Assembly (NCBI RefSeq): GCF_018913985.1
Contig: NZ_JAHMHK010000001.1
Location: forward strand, 248,001 to 312,000
Length of the DNA stretch: 64,000 bases
Direction of reading: 5' to 3'
Source: Mycoplasma zalophidermidis
Lineage (GTDB): Bacteria > Bacillota_I > Bacilli_A > Mycoplasmatales > Metamycoplasmataceae
Below the pieces are notes generated by a model that worked only from the letters and a program-made list of their open reading frames with translations, did not search any database and had not been told where the DNA came from. This document shows positions 42,954 through 53,900 of this stretch, piece by piece. A program made the position numbers and the translations under genes. The first letter of the stretch is position 1; every line of letters starts with the position of its first letter.

Positions 42954-43835
42954 TTATTCATTGCTGTTTTCTTTCTTTCTTTCGGAAATTTGTGATTTTA
43001 ATTCTGATATGAAACCACCAGCAATCACACCACTTGGTATCGCAAAAATTGCGATACCAATAATTGAAAGAACAATTACCATAACGCGCCCAATTTCTGT
43101 TGCTGGTGTTAAGTCGCCATATCCAATAGTGGTCATTGTAACTGTTGTAAAATATATTGCTTTTATAAATTGATTACCGTCAGGGACTGTTTGCCCTTCT
43201 TTTTGCATAAAAATTTTAGTAGTTGTGTTATATTCTTCACTATAAAAAATCAATGAAAATATAATAATTACAAATAACATAAATATGAATGTATAAATTA
43301 ATACATATTTTTCTTTTTTAAAAACTCTAAAAAGTGCTGCAAAAGGACTAAATAATGAGAGTAACATGAAGACTCTTATAATTCTTACAAAGACAAAATA
43401 ACGTAAAAAATACAATTTTGTACCTTTTCCGGAAAAGGTAATAATCAGTTCATTAACAGATGGTATTAAAATTAATATAAGTAAAATTCCCATAAAGGTA
43501 AAAGGATATTTTAATAAATTCAATCATGGTCTTTTGCCTTCAAATGAGATTATTCCCCACATAATAAAATCTATGAAAGCTATGACAATAACTAATATAT
43601 GATTTATTCCTAATAAAGCTTTAATTCAATTGTTTTCGCTAATTGAGCTGTATCTAATTGTCAGTGTTAATATTGAAGCTAGATAGACAACAAAAATTAT
43701 GGACATATAAACGTTTCTCAGTAATTTGGTAATTCAGTGAAATTTGTTATCTATGTTCGATAAATCTTTTGAGGAAGTAGCAATTACTTTTATAATGTTA
43801 AATCATGTTTTATTGGTTTTGTTTGTTTCGGTCAT
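42954..43835 (-). CDS. voltage-gated-type potassium channel
   Basis: A 293-residue six-helix channel subunit. The S4-like segment is YFVFVRIIRVFMLLSLF near residue 145 with few, partly spaced Arg, so voltage sensing is uncertain. The pore helix and filter read YFTTVTMTTIGYGDLTP near residue 235, the K+-selective TxGYGD. The last helix is IVLSIIGIAIFAIPSGVI; a short charged tail follows without an RCK domain. It acts in the membrane as a tetramer. A minus-strand -10 box six bases before the ATG and no Shine-Dalgarno point to a leaderless mRNA. Confidence 0.88.
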
Positions 43836-43841
43836 AATTGT

Positions 43842-43847
43842 ATTATA
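43842..43847 (-). promoter_or_regulatory. -10 box of K+ channel, six bases from ATG
   Basis: Minus-strand TATAAT, six bases, ATG. Confidence 0.5.
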
Positions 43848-43894
43848 TATAAAGAAAACAAACTCCCAAATTATAAAAAACACATTTTAGTAAT

Positions 43895-43922
43895 AAAAAA
43901 ACGTGCATTAAACACATTTTTA
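43895..43922 (-). terminator. weak terminator of pta-ackA
   Basis: AAAACGTG and CACATTTT can pair with one mismatch; seven T follow on the minus strand. Confidence 0.4.
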
Positions 43923-45113
43923 TTATTTATTTTTTTTCATTAAGTTTTTTACGTATCTTGCTATAACTACTTCTTCATCTGTTCTAACTTTATAAATAGG
44001 AAATTCTGAACCAGGGGTTGAAATTTCAAGGAAATCTTCGTATTTTTGAATGTTTTTAGGTGCAGAAAGTTTAACGTTGTAAGCATTAATTCCTTTAACG
44101 ACCATATCTCTAATTATTGCGTCATTTTCACCAATACCAGCAGTAAAGACCAAGGCATCAATTCTTTTACCAACTTTGTTTAAGTAGTTAGCTATATAGT
44201 CTACAACTCTCGCAACAAACATGTCAATTGCCAATTTAGCAGAAGGTTCTTTGTCGTAAACTTTGTGTAAATCGCGAATATCATTTGAAATACCCGAGAT
44301 TCCTAATAAACCAGATTTTTTAACCATCATATCCTGAACTTCTTGAACGTCTTGACCTTCAACTCTTACTAAGTAGTCGGTAATACCAGGGTCGATTCCT
44401 CCGGCACGAGTACCCATCATTAAACCATCATATGAACTGAAACCAACTGAAATATCATAAGATAGAGAATCTCTAACTGCACATACTGAGCTCCCTGAAC
44501 CAAGGTGAGCGATTACGATATTAACTTTCTTTTTATTTAGGACTTTTTGCATTTTGTTTGTTATGTAGTCATGACTTAAACCGTGATATCCAAATTTGTA
44601 AATGTGGAATTTTTTTGCTCATTGTGCGTTTATTGCGAATGTTCTATTTACTACAGGTATAGATGCGTGGAAAGCAGTATCTTGACAAATTACTTTTTTA
44701 ACATTTGGTAATGCAATATTGAATGCTTCAACAGCCGCTAGTGTAGCAGGAGCATGCAGCGGAATAAATTTTGCTGCTTCTTCTATTCCTTCTTTAACTT
44801 TATCATCGTAAATAACTGGTGATAAATAATCATGTCCGGCGTAAGGAGTTCTAAATCCCACAGCTTCAATTTCATCAAAATCGCGTACAACGCTATGAAT
44901 TTCTCACAATTTTAATAATTCTTTTACTGCGACTGTGTGATTAGGCATATCCGCATTATGTTCTCAGGTTTTTCCGCCCATTTTAATGATGATGTTTCCA
45001 TCTAAATTAATTCTTTCGCAAATACCTTTTGCAAGTAATTCCATTTTTGTATATGAGTATAGTGCTCATTTTAGACTTGAGCTACCCGCGTTAACTGTTA
45101 ATATTTTTTTCAT
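43923..45113 (-). CDS. ackA: acetate kinase
   Basis: A 396-residue enzyme that converts acetyl phosphate and ADP to acetate and ATP. ILTVNAGSSSLKW opens the N-terminal domain; FHIYKFGYHGLSHDYI carries the catalytic region, AHLGSGSSVCAV the phosphate loop, MMGTRAGGIDPG and VFTAGIGENDAIIR the nucleotide site. Trp residues include TGA codons. The ATG lies one base after the pta stop. Together they give substrate-level ATP from acetyl-CoA. Confidence 0.95.
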
Positions 45114-45114
45114 A

Positions 45115-46080
45115 TTATAAAAATTCATATCCTTTCAAAATTGTTATTGATGTTACATCGATAACATCTTGAACAGTGGCTCCACGGCTAAAGTCATTTA
45201 TTGCCCCATTAACTCCAACCATGATTGCACCAACAGCACCGTATCCACCCATACGTTGAGCAATTTTGCATCCAATATTGCAACTTTCTAGGTTCGGGAA
45301 TACGAATACTCCAGCAGGCTCTTGAGGGGCAGTAGGAAATTTCTTACCTCTAACATTTAAGTCATATGCTGAGTCAAATTGCATTTCCCCGGGAATTACA
45401 TTTAAGCCTTTTTTAACAGCCATTGCAACCGCTTCTCTTACCAAGTCTGGATTTTCACCTTTACCAGAGCCGTTTGTTGAGTATGTTAAGAATCCTGCTA
45501 GTGGATTCATATCCATTGATTTTGCAAAATCAATAGCATTTGCGGCTAAATCTACCAATTGATTAACATCAGGTTTTTGCACTGTGGAAGGGTCTGTGAA
45601 TATAATTTTTTCTTCTCCTTTATGCATTACGATTACTGATGACATTGTTTTGATGCCTGGTTTTGGTCCCACACATTTAAATGCTGCTCTTAAGATATCT
45701 TGTGTTGAGTAAATTAAACCTCCTACAGCGCTATCGATGTCCTTATTTCTAATCATCATTGCTCCATAGTATGGACGATATGCAACTAGTTTACGACAAG
45801 TATCTAGATCTTCCTTGCCTTTTCTAATTTCTGCCATTTTTTGAGCGTATTTTTCTATTGATTCTTTTTCGTTTGATAAAACTATATTTTTTAAACCATC
45901 ATTTACGATTTGTGTTTCGTCTTCTAAAAGCATAATGGGTTTTGCTAATCCGTTATTTTGTAAGAAAAGTGCTGCTTCTCTTGATCTTTTATCATCTCCA
46001 TCAATAAATAATACAGATAACACTTTTTCTTGTGCTTTTCTTGTTAAAAGTGTTTGAATGTGTTCACTAAAATTTGCCAT
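45115..46080 (-). CDS. pta: phosphate acetyltransferase
   Basis: A 321-residue enzyme that converts acetyl-CoA and phosphate to acetyl phosphate. YRPYYGAMMIRNKDIDSAVGG and GFLTYSTNGSGKG are Pta motifs, and FPNLESCNIGCKIAQRMGGY marks the C-terminal active-site half. I prefer the ATG at 46080 (MANFSEHIQ): AAGGAG lies nine bases upstream, and that GGAG would be inside the coding region if the ATG at 46098 were used. It is the first gene of pta-ackA. Confidence 0.92.
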   Translation of the reverse strand: MANFSEHIQTLLTRKAQEKVLSVLFIDGDDKRSREAALFLQNNGLAKPIMLLEDETQIVNDGLKNIVLSNEKESIEKYAQKMAEIRKGKEDLDTCRKLVAYRPYYGAMMIRNKDIDSAVGGLIYSTQDILRAAFKCVGPKPGIKTMSSVIVMHKGEEKIIFTDPSTVQKPDVNQLVDLAANAIDFAKSMDMNPLAGFLTYSTNGSGKGENPDLVREAVAMAVKKGLNVIPGEMQFDSAYDLNVRGKKFPTAPQEPAGVFVFPNLESCNIGCKIAQRMGGYGAVGAIMVGVNGAINDFSRGATVQDVIDVTSITILKGYEFL

Positions 46081-46601
46081 TTGTGGTTTCTCCTTCATTG
46101 AAATTTATTAATCTCTACTATATTTTAGTCTTTATGGTTAAAAAAGATAAATTTTTAAGCCTGTTTTTTTGCAACTTTTTTAATAAAAATTTTTTTTAAA
46201 TTTTAAGGTGTTCCGAAAAAGCTTTATTTAAAGCATAATTCGTAAATTAAAAAAGAAAAAAAGTTCGTCTCGGAAATATGAAAAATATTATGGAAGTGAT
46301 TTAAAATGATATTGTTTTCACAAAACAAGATATTTTTTTATGAAAACAGAGCAAATAATTCTAATTTTATTGTTCTTTTTATTGTGTAATTAGCAGCATT
46401 AAATTTTACGAAAACAATTCAAATATAGTCATATTAGTAAAATTTGTTAATATCATATTATTTTTTTCTATAATTTTTTTTATATTATAATTAAAACAGC
46501 AATTTAATAATTTAAATCTTGATGCATAGGTTAGTGAATTATTAATTTTGCTAAATGAATAAATTCGAATTTATAAATTTACAACCTTAAGGAGGCTTAA
46601 A
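46081..46601. other. long divergent intergenic region pta / E2 operon
   Basis: About 520 bases of AT-rich DNA without a plausible gene. GCTTTATTTAAAGC (46220-46233) is a short inverted repeat. TATAAT occurs at 46469-46474 and 46486-46491, the likely promoter of the E2 genes, with a leader of about 100 bases that ends in AAGGAGG. Confidence 0.5.
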
Positions 46602-46799
46602 ATGTCAGATAAAGACAAAGAACAAGAAAGCGCCCCAGCAGTAGTTGGAATTATCAAAGTTTCAGACGAATTGCTAGATTTCTCATCTTTCAAAAAAACT
46701 AAGAAATCATGCGAAGGCCCTAAATGCGAAAGCAAAAAAGAAGGTGAATTAACACCTCGTGAAAAAGCGATTCTAGAAAGAAAAGCACAAGCTAAATAA
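46602..46799 (+). CDS. 65-residue protein at the head of the E2 genes
   Basis: A small charged protein with no membrane segment. It contains SAPAVVGIIKVSDELLDF, then a Lys-rich CEGPKCESKK with two Cys, and ends in a helical, Ala/Lys/Glu-rich REKAILERKAQAK. It is not recognisable alone. The Ala/Pro and charged character and its place five bases before the E2 catalytic gene suggest it corresponds to the linker region of a dihydrolipoyl acyltransferase that has been split into three genes; that is inference. AAGGAGG precedes the ATG, so translation is likely strong. Confidence 0.65.
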   Translation: MSDKDKEQESAPAVVGIIKVSDELLDFSSFKKTKKSCEGPKCESKKEGELTPREKAILERKAQAK

Positions 46800-46804
46800 T
46801 CATT

Positions 46805-47536
46805 ATGTCAGATATGATTCAAGCAAAAGAATTGGTAGCTAAAACAGAAGCTATCACCCCAATCCGTAAAGCAATTGCTAAGAACTTAAAACAAGTTGTT
46901 GACAATATTGCCTATTGTGCTCTAACACAAAAAACGGATGCTAGCGCATTATGAAATTTTCGTAAACAAGTAGTAGCAAGTGTTCAAGAAAAAGAAGGAG
47001 TTAAATTAACATTCCTTTCATGAATTATTAAAGCTACCGCAATCGCATTGACCGAATTCCCTGCATTTGCAGCAAAATGAGATGGAGAAAAAGGCGAAGT
47101 TTCTTATCCAAAAACAATCAACATTAATATTGCAGTCGACACACCATATGGTTTAGTTGTGCCTGTAATTAGAAATGTTGAAAAATTAAGCATTGTTGAA
47201 ATCCAAAAGGAAATTGTTCGTCTAGCGCAATTAGCACAAGACAAAAAACTAACAATGAAAGACATGTCGGGAGGGAACTTTACAGTTACTAACGTAGGTT
47301 CTATGGGTGTTCTATTTGGTTCACCAATTCCTAACCTAGGACAAACTGCTATATTAGCCGTTGGTTCAATTGTTGACGGAGTTAAGGCAGATAAAAGCGG
47401 TGCATTTTCACTGATTAAAGAACTATACTTAACTATCGCAGCTGATCACCGTTGAGTAGATGGCGGAGACATGGGTCGTCTAAACAACAGAATCATGCAA
47501 TTATTACAAACACCAGAATTATTAGGAGAATTATAA
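46805..47536 (+). CDS. dihydrolipoamide acyltransferase (E2) catalytic core, without lipoyl domain
   Basis: A 243-residue protein consisting only of the 2-oxoacid dehydrogenase acyltransferase core. TEAITPIRKAIAKNLKQ starts the domain; NIAVDTPYGLVVPVIRNV, GGNFTVTNVGSMG and the active-site ADHRWVDGGD (His and Asp of HRxxDG) are all present. The usual N-terminal lipoyl and E1/E3-binding domains are missing; the lipoyl domain is encoded by the next gene, two bases downstream. It would form the core of pyruvate dehydrogenase; E1 and E3 genes are not in this window. Several Trp are TGA. Confidence 0.88.
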
Positions 47537-47538
47537 TT

Positions 47539-47775
47539 ATGTTTTCAATGAAATTTACAGACATCGGAGAAGGTCTACACGAAGGAAAAGTAGCCGAAGT
47601 TTTCGTTAAAGTAGGAGATTCAGTTAAAGAAGGAGACAACTTATTTTCAGTTGAAACCGATAAAATGACTTCAGAAATCCCTGCTCCAGTTACAGGTGTA
47701 ATCGCTAAAGTTCTAATCGAACCAGGAAGCGAAATCACTGTTGGTGACGAAATTTTTGTTATCGAAGAAAAATAA
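47539..47775 (+). CDS. free-standing lipoyl-domain protein
   Basis: A 78-residue protein made of one biotinyl/lipoyl domain: KFTDIGEGLHEGKVAEVFVK, then the hairpin with VETDKMTSEIPAPVTG, where Lys in DKMT is the lipoylation site, and a second strand set ending VGDEIFVIEEK. It normally is the N-terminus of E2. The start ATG is followed by a second Met, MFSMKF; the first fits the spacing of GGAG in the end of the E2 core gene. LplA (14388-15368) is the probable modifying enzyme. Confidence 0.9.
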   Translation: MFSMKFTDIGEGLHEGKVAEVFVKVGDSVKEGDNLFSVETDKMTSEIPAPVTGVIAKVLIEPGSEITVGDEIFVIEEK

Positions 47776-47787
47776 AAATAAAAATTT

Positions 47788-47817
47788 AAACATTGCGAGA
47801 GCAATGTTTTTTTGTCC
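47788..47817 (+). terminator. terminator of the split E2 operon
   Basis: AAACATTGC-GAGA-GCAATGTTT followed by seven T. Confidence 0.85.
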
Positions 47818-47922
47818 AATAATATTCAAATTAAGCCTCTATGGCAAAATAGTGAGTGTTTTTTTTCACACATATATTTATTTAATATTGATATAAAATA
47901 TACATATACATAAAGGAGAATT

Positions 47923-50900
47923 ATGTGAAGACTGTTTAAAGAAGTGTTTAAATCGCTAAGCAAGAACAAGGTTGTTGTTATCGGTTTAAGTATTTTGGTG
48001 TTTTTAACTTCTGCTATATTTACATTGCTTTCAAGCGTGCGGAATGTTATAGTTGGTGGTTTTGACAACTATAAAAATGTTTCAAAATTGCATGATGTAT
48101 CTGTGGATTTAAACCTTCCTACCCAAGGGAGTGCATTTAATCAAGGATATTTTGTTAACGGTGAAAGTGGCGAAACACTGGCTGCAAAAGGGTTAAAACA
48201 ATATCAACCGATTGTATACTATGTGGATCATGGTCCTTATTTACAATATGAAAAAATTGCTGATGAATATTTAAATAATATCAGCAACGAATTAAATTTA
48301 AATTCCGAAAAAGATTATTTGCCTTTTTCTGTTTTAGGTATAGATAATACAAATGCTCTTTACGATTACTTTTTTGCAAAAGAGGATTTATCTAAACTTT
48401 ATTCTATTTATAAAGCTGAAAAAAACTCAAATATACCCCACACCGTTGAATTCAATTTAGATGATCCCAATAATGCAAAATTTACAATTAAAGACCCATC
48501 TAGAAATATACGAATTTATAAAAAAGATGGCGATAAATACTCTCAATTAACAATTAGTCACATAGTTAAACCTTCAGATACTATAAAATTTGATAAAGAG
48601 ATAAAACTCGGAGAATTATTATCGCTAAAGAATATAGATAATAAATTATATGCAACACAAATTTCTAATATTTATGTTAACAGCGTTACAAAAGAGGCGA
48701 CCATAGATTATGGTAAGGGAATTGACTGAATTGATGATAAAGTTGGTTTCAGAATTAAACCAAATCAAATTACAAAAGCTCTTAACTTTGCCCCTTCAAT
48801 AGTCGATGGCGAAGTTAGTTCCATAATTTTTGAGCAGAAATTATCCAATTTTGACTACTCGCAAATTTTAATAAATGCTGCAACCAATAAACTTGATGAA
48901 TCGTTATCATTAAAAACACAAATTCAATTAAATGCTTTCATCGATAATGAATTGACAACAAATCAGCTACAATTGCAACCCTGACCTGCAAATATTGAAT
49001 TAAAAATTTCTGGTGGCTGAATAAACAAAAATGAAACTAGTACAGTGTTTTTAAGAAATCACTATTACACCTCGTATGCGGAACACGAAAATGGAAAATC
49101 TAAGTGACAAGGAGCTTTCAAAACCTATATTGATTCACTAGGAAATCCGAGAAAAGACAAAAGAAATAGTGAATGAGATTCATTAGAAACATTCTCATAT
49201 TGAAAGAAACAAAAACAAAGTAAAATTACTGGCTATAAATTAGATGAAAATACACATAAATGAGTATTGGACGAAGATAAAACTTTAATTAGAAACATTG
49301 AGTTGCCGCTTAGTTCTAGTTTTAATTATACTGATTTAAATACTGTAAAACTTTGAACAAATGATTCAAGAATTTCTCCTCTGAATCAACCATATGCAAT
49401 ACCGATCGCTAATTCCAAAACGATTAACGATATTGAAAAAAGAAATTTATTCGGTGAAGCACAAAGAGAGTTTAACGAACTTGATGATAAACATAAATTA
49501 GATATTTTGAATAACGAAAATCAAATAAACGAAAAATATACAATCATTAATTCAAAAGCTTATGAAGCAACTAAAAAATTAATTGTTGACAGTATCAAAG
49601 AAAAAGTAGGTGCTGAAAACATTGGTTTGAGACAAACTATTACTGTTAATGGTATCAATGATGAAACAGGCAAACAAAACGTTTTTCACTTTATTAACAC
49701 AGGTGATCAAAATTATGAAATTACGGGAATTAAATTAAATGTTGGTGGTTTGTTTGATGAATCAGCAAACAAAACAGCTTTAAGTAATTTAGGCACTAAT
49801 TCATCAACCATATACAACTCAACGCAGCTAAACCCATATGTTTCTTCAATGTTGATTCAATCAATATTTAAAAATTTATATCCGGATCCAAATTATATTG
49901 AACCTATTTATCAATTTGCGTTGGTTAAAGATTACAATATCAATACCGGTGTTGATAGAATCTACGATAATGCAAAAATTGTTATGTTAGCTGATTATAA
50001 AAACGATAATAAAGATTATTCTAAACAAAGTACCAATTACGGTATCTTGTCAATTGCTAACAAATATAAATTAGTTGAAAGAACTAACAATACTGGATAT
50101 TTTGAGGTTAAATATACAAACAATATGCCAACCGATGGCATGGATGTTGGTTTATTAAGCAAATTCCTTGATAAACATAAACTAACAATAGCTACTAATT
50201 TCATACGCACCGAAGGTGATGGATGAGTTAAAAACGACAAGGAATTTGAAAACGTTTATTATATTCCTATTTATTATTTAGCACCTAGATCACAATTAAT
50301 GTATGATGTTTTATCAAATGGAAAAATTGATATTCTTGCTCAAACCATTGAAAAATATCTATTAAATTCCGACTTGGTCAAAAAACAATTTTTAACGAGT
50401 GAACAAATAATTGAAATAGCTAAAATTCTTAAAAAAGTATTAAATCAGCATAATTTTGCAGCGATTTTTGCCAACGGCAAAATGAATCAAGGAATTATGG
50501 CCGAATTAGGGTTCGACTTTATTTATGAATTAAGTCATCATGAAAACGGCGATTTATTAAAATCTATATTATTTGGTGTATTACAGCAAGTGGTTAAAGA
50601 TATTAAAAGTCGTGGAAATATTTTTGAACAAAGAAAATATTTAATTAGCCAAGTAAATAATTTATTTGCAAATATTAAGACATTAACCAATTTCGATTTG
50701 AGTCAGTATATAACTGCCGAAGCTTTAGTTAATTCTTCTAAAGACCCAATTAAAGTTGTTGAATCATTTATTAAAATTGTAAATTCTATTGATTTGAAAA
50801 AAATGAGTGAGTTATCTCGCGAATGATTCAAAACAAAAAATAATCAAGTTATTAAAGACTCTGATAATATCTATTACACAACTAAGTTATCGTCTGGAAC

Positions 50901-53900
50901 AATAATAAAATGAGTCTTTTCATCAATTAATCAAAAATATTTAAAAGAAGGCTTAACAGACTTAATTGACAATTTAGATTTAACTAAAGCCCTTAATCTT
51001 GATAATCCAAAATCCTTGTTATTTATTTTATTATCAAACTTAGCGCCTGATTTGGTAGTTCCTCTAAAACCTATAATCAATAAGATGGACTCTCGTCAAG
51101 GCAATGAGGCGTTCGATAATGTTAAGGAAGGTTTAATTAATATTATTAAAGGTGTTGATTTTAACATTTTGAATCAAGAGTTATTAAAATCAAGCAAAAC
51201 AAAATTCGTTAAATATACCGAAGATGTTTTCAACTTAGAAACAGGTAAAAACGAAACCAAACAATATAATGTTGTTCTTGACGCAATTTCCCCAAAAGAC
51301 GGAATAATGTCTTTCCTTAAATCTATGTTTTCATTGCAGGGCTCAAATAGAACATTTAAAGACAACTTAATAAAAATGTTCAATCTATCTGCGAAAACCA
51401 AAACAATCAAAATTTTAGATAAAACAATATTCTTGTCAGATGCTGATGAAGACAAAATTAGTTTCTTTGATTTCTTAGGTATTTTTACTTCATTATTGCA
51501 AGGAAAAGAAAATGTAATATTCAGAAATTATACTTTTGAAGTTCAACTTTATTCACTTAAAGAAGTTTTAAACAAAGCACATCCTGATGAAAAAGTTAAT
51601 TTAAGTGATTTCAACATCAAAGAAATTCAATTTGTAAATAAATTTAATGTTTTCGACAAAAACTATACAAATAAAGATGCTTTAGAAAAAGTAAATAAAC
51701 TAATTTTATTTATCAATCAAACTAAAGGTGGCACAAATATTTTTACTCCAGCAAATTCCAAGACAGGAGCTGATTTATTGTTTGACCTTTTAAAATTCCA
51801 AGATGGGAATACAACCTGACAATTAGTTAAATCTGCTATTGATTCTAGCGCAACCACACAAATTGACAACGAATATGCATTAGGAGCACAAACTTTTGAT
51901 GTTTTTACACCTTATTTACAAATGTTTAAAAATAACGATGCTAATTTTGAACAAGCGAACATATTTGTTAAAGACTTCTTAAATTTCAGTATTAATCCTG
52001 AAGTGTTGAAATTATCACAAGCTAAATCAACTGGCGACAATATTCCTTTTGAAGAAAATCTTAATTGATATATAACCGAATATTTGCAAAACCCAGAATC
52101 TATAGATTTATTCAATCAAAATTCAAGTGGCGAATTTATCAACGAGAATGTTCGTGACTTGGTTAATCAAAATCCCCAATATAAAAAATGGATTGCGAAT
52201 AATAAACAATTATTAATAAGAGAGTTGGGATTCATTGGTGCAAGCAAAAAATTCAGCTCCAATGATAATGATCAAAAAAATGGTATTTATCACCACACGA
52301 TTTCTAAATTTGTTGAAAATTATTTATCAAAACATGAATTCTTTGACTACAAAGATACGATAACGGCATTGGCTGCGGCTTTAGGTCCAAATGTACCAGT
52401 TCAAGTGTTTGGTATATCTAAAGCTCTAATTAATCCTGTTTTAAGGGCAGTTTTCCCTGAAATCTCTATTACTTATCTAGCAGCACAAAAAACTCAGCCG
52501 GGCTTAATTAATGGAAACTTGCAATATTTAGTTCTTAATAAAATTAATAATTTAGAGTTATTGGTAAAAAACAATAGTGATGCGTATAATGATTTATCAA
52601 ATCTATTGGATGCAACATTTGTTGATAATGACACATCGCTTGTACCGATCAATTTAGATAAAAATAAAAATCTAGTAATGGATGGACCGAGAATTAATGA
52701 TTTAAAAGTTAAGTCGCAATCTATCCCTTCATTATTTGGTTTAAACATTGTCCAAATGATTCCAGAAATCATCTCTGATATTGTAGAACCTAAAGCTATT
52801 AAAGAAATAGTATTCAACTCTTCATCGAGTTTTGTTGCTAAAGCGAACTTTGCTTATCTATCTAAAAATAATAAAGAGATTTTTGATGGTGATATACCTT
52901 CAGATCCGTTAGAAATAAATAAATTTATAAACAATTTAGACAAAAAATACATTTTAGATGTGAATGGTATTAAATTCGTCATTGTAGGTCAAGAAACAAC
53001 TGTGGACTATATGTACCCAATCGTTGACGAAAATAACTTGCAAGTTAATACTAAAAACCAAGCGTTAGTTTATGTTAATAAATGAGGATTTTCAAGAATT
53101 AAATTAGCTTATGCTGGAAATGTTATTAAGCAGGCATTATTAGTTAAAAACAATGGGCAGGTGTCGAACGAAGAACTTAAATCCGATATCACCGAAGTTG
53201 TTAACAAGTCAATTAGTGACTCAAATAAATTGCAAAGAGTATTCTACACAAATGAAATTGATCCAATTAACCCTGAACGTGCATTAAGATTAAATACTGT
53301 TGAGTCAGTAATTAAATTAATTTCAATTTCAACATTAGCAATCATGTCGGCATTAATGGTCGTGGTTGGTGTATCAATTATCTTTATTATCAAAAGATAT
53401 ATTTCAAACAAAAATAAAGTGTTGGGTATTTTGGTTGCTCAAGGTTACACCGCCACACAAATTGGTCTATCTCTAACTGTCTTTGCATTGGTAACTTCAA
53501 TTATTGGAGGAGTGCTAGGATATGTTGTTGGTAATAGGCTTCAGTTATTATTGCTTAATGTTTTTTCAAGTTACTGGACCTTACCTAAAGAAACAGTAAA
53601 ATTTGACTGAATAACAATGATAATTACAGTATTTGTTCCATTTATTGGAATGAGTTTATTAATTTATATTGTTTCATTAATCTCGTTGCGTTTTAAACCA
53701 AATGAATTAATCACAGGCGTTATTAATTTACCAAAAACAAAAGTTATTCAACAATACTATAAAGCAACCAAAAAAGCTAATGTAAAAGGTAGATTCTCAT
53801 TTGTGTTAGCTTTCAGTAATTTTTGAAAATTAATTGCCTTTTCAGTTAGCGTAATGTTGACAAGCTCAGCAACACTATTTGGAATCGCATCGAATAATGT

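Noticed and set aside
42922-43173. 83-residue plus-strand open frame after tRNA-Thr
   Set aside because: It is antisense to the K+ channel pore and its start overlaps the terminator hairpin.
46099-46600. A missed gene in the long pta/E2 spacer
   Set aside because: All frames on both strands are broken by TAA/TAG within short distances and the composition is that of spacer DNA.
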